From: Alphaproteobacteria bacterium
Lineage (GTDB): Bacteria > Pseudomonadota > Alphaproteobacteria > RF32 > CAG-239
Direction: 5' to 3'
Length of the DNA: 46,568 bases
Assembly: GCA_017635595.1 (NCBI GenBank)
Contig: JAGBLF010000030.1
Coordinates: 1-46,568 of the forward strand
Numbering within the stretch: the first letter of the stretch is position 1; each line of letters begins with the position of its first letter. This document shows positions 35,594-42,686 of this stretch, in pieces. The notes under the pieces are model-generated. The model saw only the letters and a list, made by a program, of their open reading frames with translations. It was not told where the DNA came from and did no database searches. The position numbers were made by a program, and so were the translations under genes.

Positions 35594-35917
35594 CTATATA
35601 ATGCTGAGTATTAAAACTGTTAAACATAAGAAAAATATTATGTAGAGTATCCCGCAAATACCAAATTTCTTAAATTTATTATCGCACTTTGCTACAAATT
35701 TATACCCGCTGACGTAAGCTAAAATAAAAGAAACAGCGGAATTATTATAAAAAAGCGTATGTAATTCCGTCTCCGATAAATCAAAAGATTTCAACCAAGA
35801 ACTGATGTCAACGTATTTTAGCAATGCAAAAATAATACTGACCGTAAAACCGACCGTGACAGCTAAAAGCCCTAAAAAAATTACTATACGTTTCGCTATC
35901 TGTATCATTCTTTGCAT
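35594..35917 (-). CDS. Small membrane protein of the islet, paralogue of 36026-36349
   Basis: A 107-residue protein starting MQRMIQIAKRIVIFLGLLAV, with hydrophobic helices at about 8-32, 50-68 and 83-105. The frame is open 25 codons further upstream, but the ATG at 35917 is preceded by AGGAAA and aligns with the start of the neighbouring paralogue. The two share KRIVIFLGL and a 30-base identical stretch (35866-35895 and 36298-36327). Function unknown; no resemblance to a known toxin, holin or immunity family could be established by eye. It is the last of three same-strand islet genes and is convergent with recG, 13 bases from its stop. Confidence 0.65.
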   Translation of the reverse strand: MQRMIQIAKRIVIFLGLLAVTVGFTVSIIFALLKYVDISSWLKSFDLSETELHTLFYNNSAVSFILAYVSGYKFVAKCDNKFKKFGICGILYIIFFLCLTVLILSII

Positions 35918-36025
35918 TGCTGAATTTCCTATATATTTACCATATTTTACCTTGTAATTTATCCCTTTCTCGCCAATCTTGCAAGTATTCATGGATGATA
36001 GAGATTTACATGCCGGAGAGCTTAA

Positions 36026-36349
36026 TTAAATAAACGTACTAATATAAAAAAGTAAAGCTAAAACACACAAATATACTGCACTGCACGATAATATGAATAA
36101 TCCGTTACTTGCAATTTTTTTGCGTAAAAATGACATTGTTATCAGATAGGTAATTAAAAAAGTCCAACCATTTAATTCGTATAAATAGATATTAAGACCT
36201 TTTTCAACATTTTTAAACATTCCTTTTTGTTTATCATCAGCTAACCATTCAATCAATGCAAAAGAAGCACTTGAAGTCAAACCTGTTACGATCGCCCAAA
36301 GCCCTAAAAAAATTACTATACGTTTCGTCTGCTGCCATATCTTCTGCAT
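36026..36349 (-). CDS. Small membrane protein of the islet, paralogue of 35594-35917
   Basis: A 107-residue protein, MQKIWQQTKRIVIFLGLWAI at the start, with helices at about 10-34, 58-72 and 85-105. It has the same length and topology as its neighbour but diverges after residue 30, so the pair is an old duplication with a conserved first helix. AGGAGA precedes the ATG. Probably an inner-membrane protein with a short N-terminal cytoplasmic segment; function unknown. It lies 108 bases upstream of its paralogue and 17 bases downstream of the third islet gene. Confidence 0.65.
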   Translation of the reverse strand: MQKIWQQTKRIVIFLGLWAIVTGLTSSASFALIEWLADDKQKGMFKNVEKGLNIYLYELNGWTFLITYLITMSFLRKKIASNGLFILSCSAVYLCVLALLFYISTFI

Positions 36350-36366
36350 TTTAATCTCCTATAGCA

Positions 36367-36648
36367 TTACCACTTAGTCTTTATATACTCTTTTACCTTA
36401 TTTTGCAAGTAAGGATTATTATCGTAAGATGGTGAATCAAAAGCGCGAGCCAAATCACTATTATCCCATTCAGAAATTTCCTTCAGCATTGGTGATTGAG
36501 GATTCCTAAGTTCTTGAATAACCAATTCTTCACCTTCATTTAAGGGTTTTATCCTTAATTCTCGTTTTAATGTAGGTAAAGTTTCCTTAATTCCGTATTT
36601 AAGCCCTTGTCTTGCTAATTGTGTTGCTACCCACATCGGTATAGGCAT
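36367..36648 (-). CDS. Hypothetical small soluble protein of the islet
   Basis: A 93-residue protein starting MPIPMWVATQLARQGLKYGI, with charged helical content and an ending EYIKTKW. The ATG at 36648 is chosen because AAGGA lies upstream; a longer frame from 36675 lacks a ribosome-binding site. No family recognised. The Pro-rich start and the amphipathic helix resemble the first residues of small phage or toxin-related proteins, but this is not evidence enough to name it. It is the first of three islet genes transcribed together toward recG. Confidence 0.6.
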   Translation of the reverse strand: MPIPMWVATQLARQGLKYGIKETLPTLKRELRIKPLNEGEELVIQELRNPQSPMLKEISEWDNSDLARAFDSPSYDNNPYLQNKVKEYIKTKW

Positions 36649-36757
36649 ATTTTTTTCCTTATCAAAAGTTACCACTATTGTATTGTAATAAATACACTAT
36701 CTATATAATATTTTTATTATTTTAATATTAATTAATGATAAAAATATTATATATACA

Positions 36758-36818
36758 CATTCTATTGTACTTATTCGAGCGTAACGAAGCAATTAAAACT
36801 TATAACGCCGGATAAAAT
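36758..36818 (+). repeat. recG 3'-end direct repeat, copy B (outside recG)
   Basis: Second copy of the last 61 bases of recG, five mismatches to 35523-35583. Three of the five differences are at third codon positions and synonymous. There is no similarity upstream of it, so it is a fragment and not a second gene. The flank 36649-36757 is AT-rich with nothing else seen; 36819-36921 also holds no gene. Confidence 0.9.
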
Positions 36819-36921
36819 AAAGAAGCGATAAAAAACACCGATTTACATCACATATAACTGCAGAAATAAATGCCAATTTTAGGCAAATGTACCGCGCTAT
36901 TCTTATCGATAGTCATAAAAA

Positions 36922-36954
36922 AAGACTTGCCTGTGTCAAAAACGGGCAAGCCTT
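36922..36954 (-). terminator. Intrinsic terminator after the lipoprotein gene
   Basis: AAGACTTGCC (36922-36931) pairs with GGCAAGCCTT (36945-36954) with one mismatch; on the minus strand seven T follow (TTTTTTTATGAC). It lies 23 bases past the stop. Confidence 0.82.
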
Positions 36955-36976
36955 TTCCTCTTACAATATTAAAGTC

Positions 36977-37792
36977 TTATGGACGTTCCTCGTATTTTTG
37001 GGCGTAATTGAAATGAAGTGTCATTACGTCGTGTTGTTTAACAGTTTCTTCTGTATATTTAGGACTGACACCATCTTTCTCAACGATTGCCTGTTCCCTC
37101 TCAATTGACCATGAATGCTCATCTATCGGAATATGTCGTGTGTATCTGAGCGTATCACCTGCTCTCAAGGATTTTTCTTCCTCTTTATTACTTATAATCT
37201 TACGAAGTTTGGTTGTTCTGTCCAAATAAGAATTATTTTGCTCGCTGGAAATTCCGATTGTCGCCGGATCAAGTTTTGTGACTACTTCTTTACCTCCATT
37301 ACGCAGTATTGTGACGCCATCAACATTCTTAACATCACTCATATTTTTCACTTCTTTTGGGGAAACTTCATAACGAGGATTTGAAAATTTTCCGTCCCTA
37401 TAATCAACACTACGCAATAAAGAATCTCCTTTTTCAATAGCAATATTTTGTTTCTTTAGTGCCTCTGATAAGCGTGCACTCATATTCTCTGAATTTGATG
37501 TCTCCTCAGCATATTTAAATGCTGCCTTATTTATATCGTCTGCACTGCCGTTGAACATCGCCGCTTGATATTTTTTAAGGTCTTCAGAATATCTTGCATA
37601 ACTCAATGCCTCAGGTGTTAATAATATCGTATCACACTTACCGAAAGCCAATTGTTCCGGATTTATAGTCCATTCAGTAGAGTTACGCATCATACCGCCG
37701 TCACTCTTTGTTTCGCCGTTATTGCAACTTGTGATACCGAGAAAGCTACCTACTGTCAATGCAGCACCAATAAGATATTTTTTTAAATCCAT
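36977..37792 (-). CDS. Putative lipoprotein, unknown function
   Basis: A 271-residue protein with a lipoprotein signal: MDLKKYLIGAALTVGSFLGI followed by TSC, giving a lipobox ITSC with Cys23, then an Asn/Gly-rich linker. The remainder is hydrophilic, charged and without a recognised domain; segments such as SARLSEALKKQNIAIEKGDS look helical. Asn, not Asp, follows the cysteine, so outer-membrane sorting is plausible. The frame extends 58 codons upstream into the RNA terminator, but the ATG at 37792 is preceded by GGGAG and gives the only sensible signal peptide. It has its own terminator. Confidence 0.75.
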   Translation of the reverse strand: MDLKKYLIGAALTVGSFLGITSCNNGETKSDGGMMRNSTEWTINPEQLAFGKCDTILLTPEALSYARYSEDLKKYQAAMFNGSADDINKAAFKYAEETSNSENMSARLSEALKKQNIAIEKGDSLLRSVDYRDGKFSNPRYEVSPKEVKNMSDVKNVDGVTILRNGGKEVVTKLDPATIGISSEQNNSYLDRTTKLRKIISNKEEEKSLRAGDTLRYTRHIPIDEHSWSIEREQAIVEKDGVSPKYTEETVKQHDVMTLHFNYAQKYEERP

Positions 37793-37905
37793 AACTTCTC
37801 TCCCATTTTGGTTAATGTTAAGTACAGTATATTTTATTTTTAGACAAAAGTAAAGTTTTTTTAACAAAAAATAAAAGAATAATGAACAATACAATGACAG
37901 CACAT

Positions 37906-38372
37906 AAAAAAAACAGCCCGGACTTGAAGTCGGGCCATTTTCGGCGGCGCTGTCCATATGGCACAACGGCGTCTTAATATTGATGGCTTTATCTCCCCGA
38001 TGTCTTCAAGCCGTGCACTGCCTGAATTATCAGAAAAAAAGGAATGCCACCCCCTTATACAAGCCCCTGCGTCTTGCATGTACGGTTTTCTGAAACTCTG
38101 CTTTTAGCGCAAAGAAACAAGGACACCCGTCAACCATTACGAACAAATCACTATCGAATAACAAGGTTGCAACACACCGTTTTTGGTATGTCATAACAGA
38201 AAAGTCAAGCCGTATAGATCAGATACCATGAGAGATATTGACCGTGCTAAAACCTTTCTCTGTATTTTTCCGTATACCCTTACACAATTTAAGGTAATAA
38301 ATAAGGGAAGAAAAACACAGACCCTATAGGAAATGTCCGTAAAAATAATAGTATGTTAAAAATAATGAAGTT
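37906..38372 (-). ncRNA. Candidate ~467-nt structured non-coding RNA
   Basis: This gene-free region has its own promoter (38406-38379) and ends in a GC-rich hairpin (37935-37916) followed by eight T (37913-37906). Inside, a 12-bp stem with two G-U pairs (38320-38309 with 38271-38260) encloses a 6-bp CCCTTA/TAAGGG hairpin (38307-38302 with 38282-38277). Further hairpins lie at 38114-38096 (CTTTGC/GCAGAG, one G-U) and at about 38020-37993 (GGCTT/AAGCC). The wobble pairs fit transcription from the minus strand. Conserved elements of RNase P RNA (GAGGAAAGUCC), SRP RNA, and the tmRNA tag or T-arm were not found. It could still be a diverged member of a known class, such as the two-piece alphaproteobacterial tmRNA. 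Confidence 0.55.
37916..37935 (-). terminator. Intrinsic terminator of the candidate RNA
   Basis: GCCC/GGGC plus GACTT/AAGTC form one stem, with T8 following on the minus strand, ending transcription about 110 bases upstream of the lipoprotein ATG. Confidence 0.85.
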
Positions 38373-38378
38373 ATGATT

Positions 38379-38406
38379 AGTGTAGCACTCTTTCAGATTT
38401 TGTCAA
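38379..38406 (-). promoter_or_regulatory. Promoter of the candidate RNA
   Basis: On the minus strand TTGACA (38406-38401) and TACACT (38384-38379) are 16 bases apart, 90 bases after the stop of the upstream protein gene. Start predicted near 38372. Confidence 0.6.
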
Positions 38407-38495
38407 TATTTTTTCTATTTAATATTTTGTATAGAAAAAAATAGCATTCGCCCGAGAATGACAGATAAAACTTATTCAAAAACAAAAGGTCAATA

Positions 38496-40511
38496 TTATT
38501 TGATATTATTCTTATCTACAGCAACGGCCGTCGTCAGTTGTTCTGAACGTGACGGTATCGCAATGTGCTTGTAATAATCCGAATTCGGTTTGAAAGAAAT
38601 TAACTGCAACTCTTTCGGAAAGATTTTGCAATGCGTGGCGGATTGATATCTGTGTCGTGCGGCCAAAAGCTCATACAATGCGCGAGCATAAGCAGTTTTA
38701 TTTCTGCCCTTATGTTGATAATTATTCGGTATAAAATCACTGCTATCCGGATCAAACGCACTCGCAGGTCGGCGACAATATTCGTCAATAACACCAGCTT
38801 CAAAACAATGATATTTATCCGGCATCAAACCATCGGCGTTATCTGCTGTTTTTAACCAATGCAAGTCTCGCACCACCTTTTCAGAAGTATGAAAATTTTT
38901 AAGATTATCCGGTTGCAACAAACCATGCGTACTTTCAAACATCATATATTCACCCACCAATTCAGACATTGCCATTACGGCCTCAGCCTTAAAGCGACCG
39001 CTTTGCGCAAAATCCGAATCAAACTTTCGGGCTTCGCCTATAATCTGCTCTGCAAACGCGCGCCTTTGTTCCGTTGTAACGGCTTCATCCATTTTAAGCT
39101 TTACATACGCCTCGGCAACAACAACGGAATCTGTACTGATACCGTACAAATAAGCCAAAGTACTGTGCTTATTTGAAGCGCCGGTGAGTAATTGTGTTTC
39201 GATAATATTCACACGCGCTTTCATGCCGTCGTAAAGTTTTTTGCGGACGGCTATCGTGCTTTTGCCCTTAGTGTCAAACGGCAATTCAAACAGGTTTTCC
39301 GCAAAAGTTTGCGAGAGTTGTTCTTTTTTTATCTTTTGAAAATAGATATAGCATGCCAAAAACTTTTCGGCAAACAATGCGGCGTGATTCAAATCATTCG
39401 GCTTGATTTCGGCAAACAGCGATTTAAGATTTCGGGCATGAGCGGCTTTGTTCCGAACGGCTTGTTTATACAATTCATCTGCTTTATACTGAGCCAAATA
39501 CGCCGGCGCCAACGATTTAACATCATGCTGTTTACAAAAATGCAACACATCCAAAGAGAGTTCTTCATTTTCCAGATGATGCACTTTAAGCTTGTTAATT
39601 TCTTTACGAAATCGCAATAATTCATCCCAAAGATGCTTCTGTTGTTTTAATATTTTATCGCGATTTTTACCGATTTTTTGCCCGTTTTTATCATACTCTT
39701 TCAACATTTCGGCAATATGCTCAGAAGGTTGCCAATTTTGAAAACAGTCTAAAATCGCCGATTGTTTGTGTAAAATCGCCTCGGTATAAATAGCGTGTAA
39801 AACTTTCAGCTGCTTACCGATATGATTTTTTTCTTTAGCTAAGGTCTCAAGCGGCAACTGTGTTACCCAAGCCAAACCTTCGACATACATTTCACCATCT
39901 TTATAAAGCCGATTAATTTGCCGACAAGCCTTAACACTTTCATAACCCTCGAAAGATTGGATTTTTTGGGCATCAAGCATCATTATGGCCGCGTGATGAA
40001 GCGGCAATGCACTGAAATTTTTAAACTCACGCCATAAATAAGGGGATATCTTCAAATCAGAATTATGGATAGCCTCATGCAACAATGTCACATTACCAAA
40101 AGCTCCGGCCACCAAAATAATAGCCGGTTTGCCGTTAATTATGGCTGACATGCCGCCATAATTGCCGGTATTGCTGTTTCCTTGAGAACTTGAACATTTG
40201 TTTTCAATAAAAAAACGGCAACCGTTTTTGGTAACAGCTTCCAAATGTATGCGCTCTGCGGGGTCTTCCAATATTTTCCGGTACTGTTTTCGAAATAACA
40301 ATAAGCTGACCGCCGCCCACGAAAAATCGCCCAAATCATCATCCGGCACGCCGTAAGGACTTATTTCGACTTTTAATAAATCATCATCCAAAACATTGCC
40401 GTCAATTTGATGAACATTACGCAAAATAACCTGCGGATGCATTATATCCGAGCCGTCGTAATCTTTTAAGAGCTGCTCATTTTTTTCGCGGGATGTTTCT
40501 TCGTGTGCCAT
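38496..40511 (-). CDS. Putative HEXXH (gluzincin-like) metallopeptidase, large unknown protein
   Basis: A 671-residue protein without signal peptide. VTLLHEAIHN places an HEXXH zinc motif at residues 145-149, and 62 residues later GEMYVEGLAWV supplies a Glu in an EGLA context (Glu211), as in gluzincin peptidases where that Glu is the third ligand. The remaining 450 residues are Lys/Leu/Ala-rich and helical, possibly coiled or armadillo-like, with many Tyr and His. I recognise no named family, so peptidase activity is inferred from the motif pair. The ATG at 40511 (MAHEETSREK) follows AGAGGA; the frame is open 17 codons upstream. It appears monocistronic. A function as an exported effector is possible but nothing in the sequence shows export. 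Confidence 0.65.
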   Translation of the reverse strand: MAHEETSREKNEQLLKDYDGSDIMHPQVILRNVHQIDGNVLDDDLLKVEISPYGVPDDDLGDFSWAAVSLLLFRKQYRKILEDPAERIHLEAVTKNGCRFFIENKCSSSQGNSNTGNYGGMSAIINGKPAIILVAGAFGNVTLLHEAIHNSDLKISPYLWREFKNFSALPLHHAAIMMLDAQKIQSFEGYESVKACRQINRLYKDGEMYVEGLAWVTQLPLETLAKEKNHIGKQLKVLHAIYTEAILHKQSAILDCFQNWQPSEHIAEMLKEYDKNGQKIGKNRDKILKQQKHLWDELLRFRKEINKLKVHHLENEELSLDVLHFCKQHDVKSLAPAYLAQYKADELYKQAVRNKAAHARNLKSLFAEIKPNDLNHAALFAEKFLACYIYFQKIKKEQLSQTFAENLFELPFDTKGKSTIAVRKKLYDGMKARVNIIETQLLTGASNKHSTLAYLYGISTDSVVVAEAYVKLKMDEAVTTEQRRAFAEQIIGEARKFDSDFAQSGRFKAEAVMAMSELVGEYMMFESTHGLLQPDNLKNFHTSEKVVRDLHWLKTADNADGLMPDKYHCFEAGVIDEYCRRPASAFDPDSSDFIPNNYQHKGRNKTAYARALYELLAARHRYQSATHCKIFPKELQLISFKPNSDYYKHIAIPSRSEQLTTAVAVDKNNIK

Positions 40512-40725
40512 AATCAATCCTCTGTTTTGAAAAATGGTAACACTTTTTATCCTTTTTTGCAACCGGTTTATGAAAGAGTATGAATCAGGCTTGTCATTGT
40601 TCGCAGGCTGTCATTTTTACATTTTCCGCAGACTTTTTCAAATCCCTCAATCACCCAGAATTTTATTAGTACTTTTATATAAAAGTATATATCCTGTTAT
40701 ATCATTTTGGTTGTAAAAAAAATAA

Positions 40726-40755
40726 TTGACAACCTTTTAGTAATTATTTTATACT
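40726..40755 (+). promoter_or_regulatory. Promoter of the leader RNA / porin gene
   Basis: TTGACA (40726-40731) and TATACT (40750-40755) are 18 bases apart; start predicted near 40761. The stretch 40512-40725 before it is AT-rich and holds nothing else that I see. Confidence 0.6.
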
Positions 40756-40760
40756 GCATC

Positions 40761-40972
40761 CCGGATACAAAAAACTGTGTCCGGAGTGCGGAAATCACTC
40801 GATAAATGTCGGATCAAACATAATTTCAGATATATGCGCTGTGTCCGAAAAACGATAACATAGGCCGTTTTACCTGGCATTTCGCATAACTGCAATGCCT
40901 TGTTAGAGCTGTTATTGTGTTATTTTTATCGATTGTTTTCGACTTCCGGTCGCCTTCTCGGCGACTCTTTTT
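40761..40972 (+). ncRNA. Candidate ~210-nt structured leader or small RNA upstream of a porin
   Basis: The transcript would begin with CCGGATACA (40761-40769) pairing with TGTGTCCGG (40776-40784, one G-U). A second hairpin, GGCATT-tc-GCA/TGC-AATGCC, spans 40876-40899. It ends in GTCGCC (40949-40954) pairing with GGCGAC (40960-40965), followed by TCTTTTT (40966-40972), an intrinsic terminator. The porin ATG is only 31 bases further, with AAAGGA between, so the element is either an independent sRNA or an attenuated 5' leader controlling the porin. No known riboswitch family was recognised. Confidence 0.5.
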
Positions 40973-41003
40973 ACATTGTAACTAAATGAAAGGAATGGAA
41001 ACT

Positions 41004-41639
41004 ATGAGAAAAACATTATTACTTGCCGGTGTAGCAAGCTTATTTGCCGCTCAGGCTCAAGCAGCAGATTTCTTTTTCAAACCTTATGTCGGCTTAGATT
41101 ATATTCATTCGTGGACAGATGTTGAAACAGAAGAATTGGATGACGGTACCGAAATAAAAGACAACAAGGACCATATGAATGCCGGTGCTGTTTCTGTAGG
41201 TGCTAAATTTCATCCGAACTTTGCCGTAGAAGCTTTTTACCAACAATCTGATAAAGCCAAGAAAAATTTAGGTAATTTTGTATACGTTGACGATATCAGC
41301 GGTGATGCATATAACGTTAATCTTAAAACAGAAGTAAAATACAAAGCTTTCGGCTTAGATTTAGTCGGCTCTATTCCGGTAAGCGACAAACTGGAAATTT
41401 TGGGAACGGTAGGAACCGGACATTATAAAGTTAATTACAAAGTAATGGCAAAATCCGGAGGTATATCAAAATCAGATTCTAATTCCAAAAGCAAATGGGG
41501 AATTCGTATCGGTGCCGGTTTGCAATATAACTTTAACGAGCATATATCGGCACGTATGATGTTACGTAATACCAATACACGCATTGAAGGCTTTAAGAAT
41601 ATAACGGATATTACAGCCGGTGTTCGTTATTATTTTTAA
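41004..41639 (+). CDS. Outer-membrane beta-barrel (porin/OmpA-like) protein
   Basis: A 211-residue protein with signal peptide MRKTLLLAGVASLFAAQAQA and mature start ADFFFKPYVGLDYIHSW. Alternating strands with aromatic girdle residues, a Ser/Lys-rich loop (GGISKSDSNSKSKWG), and a C-terminal DITAGVRYYF ending in Phe mark a small barrel. Two ATGs precede 41004, but AAAGGA lies nine bases before this one and it gives the best signal. The decayed neighbour at 41936-42270 shares strand order and the ITVGVRYNF ending, so the two are tandem paralogues. Expression is probably governed by the leader at 40761-40972. Confidence 0.85.
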   Translation: MRKTLLLAGVASLFAAQAQAADFFFKPYVGLDYIHSWTDVETEELDDGTEIKDNKDHMNAGAVSVGAKFHPNFAVEAFYQQSDKAKKNLGNFVYVDDISGDAYNVNLKTEVKYKAFGLDLVGSIPVSDKLEILGTVGTGHYKVNYKVMAKSGGISKSDSNSKSKWGIRIGAGLQYNFNEHISARMMLRNTNTRIEGFKNITDITAGVRYYF

Positions 41640-41671
41640 CAAACGGCATCATAAAAATTTTTTCATAACGG

Positions 41672-41689
41672 AGGGGTAGAAATACCCCT
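41672..41689 (+). terminator. Intrinsic terminator after the porin gene
   Basis: AGGGGTA (41672-41678) pairs with TACCCCT (41683-41689) around GAAA, followed by TTGCTTTTATC. Confidence 0.75.
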
Positions 41690-41732
41690 TTGCTTTTATC
41701 AGCACAAAAGAAGTAAGTACTACCCAGTTACA

Positions 41733-41755
41733 ACAGCTAAAAGCCCTAAGAAATT
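41733..41755 (-). pseudogene. Possible relic of the KRIVIFLGL small membrane protein gene
   Basis: Seventeen bases (41733-41749) are identical to 35859-35875 in the islet gene, in the same orientation, and read FLGLLAV. The match continues imperfectly to 41755, where the composite repeat begins. The fragment is very short, so chance similarity is not excluded. Confidence 0.3.
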
Positions 41756-41936
41756 GTCATCCTTGGACTTTTTATTTTTATTGTCATCCTTGGACTTTTT
41801 ATTTTTATTGTCATCCTTGGACGTCAGTCCGAGGATCTCTGCTGAATCTCTACATCGCCACTCTTGCGCGTAGCGCGAGAGTCTCGGCCGAATCTCTAAA
41901 GCGGCCGGGATTCTCGACCTAAAGGTCAAGAATGAC
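41756..41936. repeat. Composite dispersed repeat, copy 1
   Basis: It starts with three 27-base direct repeats (units at 41756, 41783 and 41810; GTCATCCTTGGAC plus an AT-rich part). A GAGGATCTC box and two palindromes follow: ACTCTTGCGCG with CGCGAGAGT, and ATTCTCGACC with GGTCAAGAAT, ending GAATGAC. Copy 2 (45490-45666) has the same order, the same 27-base period and about 85% identity by eye. It touches the left end of the decayed porin gene at 41936. Confidence 0.88.
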
Positions 41937-42270
41937 TCCTTTTATTAGAGACAGATGTTGAAGATGCTGGTGATTTATCTTATTCTAGCATTGGAATTGA
42001 TGCCGTAGGTTATCTGCCATGCAATGAGAAAATAGAGTTATTTGCTATAGCCGGTGTAGGTTATTACAATTTCGATATAAAACTTGATCAAAAAATTAAT
42101 GATTTAAACGTGCATTTAACCAAAAACGACACAGCATTTCGTGCCGGATTGGGTGCCCAATATAATATCAATGAAAAATGGGCTTTAAGAGGAATGGCTC
42201 GATATCATAACATAGATATTATTTCGATTATATCGGTGATATAACCGTAGGCGTACGTTATAATTTCTGA
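41936..42270 (+). pseudogene. Decayed outer-membrane barrel gene (5' end missing, frameshifted)
   Basis: Translation from 41945 reads LETDVEDAGDLSYSSIGIDA and continues through VGYLPCNEKIELFAIAGVGYY to GLGAQYNINEKWALRGMARY, clearly the C-terminal half of a barrel like the 41004-41639 porin. There is no start codon or signal: the frame runs back into the composite repeat and hits TGA at 41933. Near 42221-42226 the frame shifts; reading DYIGDITVGVRYNF then stop (42268-42270) restores the expected porin ending in another frame. So it lost its first half and later suffered an indel. The repeat element marks the breakpoint. Confidence 0.8.
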
Positions 42271-42686
42271 CAGCCAAATCCTTTATTACTCAAATGTAAT
42301 GATTACAGTACATTTGTATTTGTTAAACATTAAAGCCGCCGGTTTCGGTCGATGTTTTTTGTATGCTTGAAGCGAAAGATATGCGAATCGGCTAAATCAA
42401 TAATATTTTATATTTAAATCAATATCTTATATGATAATTACGCCTTACATTATATCTTTCAATCATTTTACTCGTAAAATTAAATTTTAACACCTTAAAA
42501 TTGTAAACACGTTTTTATAACGATAATTCAATGCATTATAAAAAATCAAAACTCTCCGCTTGATAAATGCAAATTAAATCATATTATTACAATTGTTAAG
42601 GGTATATTTTATATATTATGTTATATAATTTATATTTTTAACATTAACTACGATAAAAGAGCGAAAAAACAATCTTCCATGCGACT
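42271..42686. other. AT-rich intergenic stretch
   Basis: No gene is seen. A weak hairpin (ACAT...GCCG with CGGT...ATGT, 42327-42355) followed by six T may be the old porin terminator. From 42400 to 42660 the sequence is very AT-rich with many TATA-like hexamers, so promoter assignment for the cold-shock gene is not reliable here. Confidence 0.4.

Noticed and set aside
36887..37108. A 73-codon plus-strand frame
   Set aside because: It overlaps the lipoprotein terminator and the antisense of the lipoprotein gene's 3' end, and has no ribosome-binding site.
37916..37936. CGACTTCAAGTCC on the minus strand as a tRNA T-arm
   Set aside because: It pairs fully with itself as a terminator stem followed by T8, and no acceptor, D or anticodon arm surrounds it.
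38000..38090. AAGCCGTGCA and TGTACGGTTT on the plus strand as halves of a group II intron domain V
   Set aside because: The halves are about 70 bases apart, with no GAAA-type loop, no other intron domains and no reverse transcriptase.
37906..38372. Assignment of the structured RNA as RNase P RNA or tmRNA
   Set aside because: No GAGGAAAGUCC or other RNase P core, no tag reading frame ending in Ala-Ala, and no T-arm followed by CCA could be found; GGTTGACGGG and a CATGCAAG segment only loosely recall tmRNA.
41756..41822. Regular 27-base repeats that might suggest a CRISPR array
   Set aside because: The units are contiguous with no variable spacers, there are only three, and no cas genes are present.
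41720..41929. A 69-codon minus-strand frame with KSKDDNKNK repeats
   Set aside because: It is the translation of the 27-base repeats of the composite element and the flanking fragment; the second copy of the element does not keep an equivalent frame.
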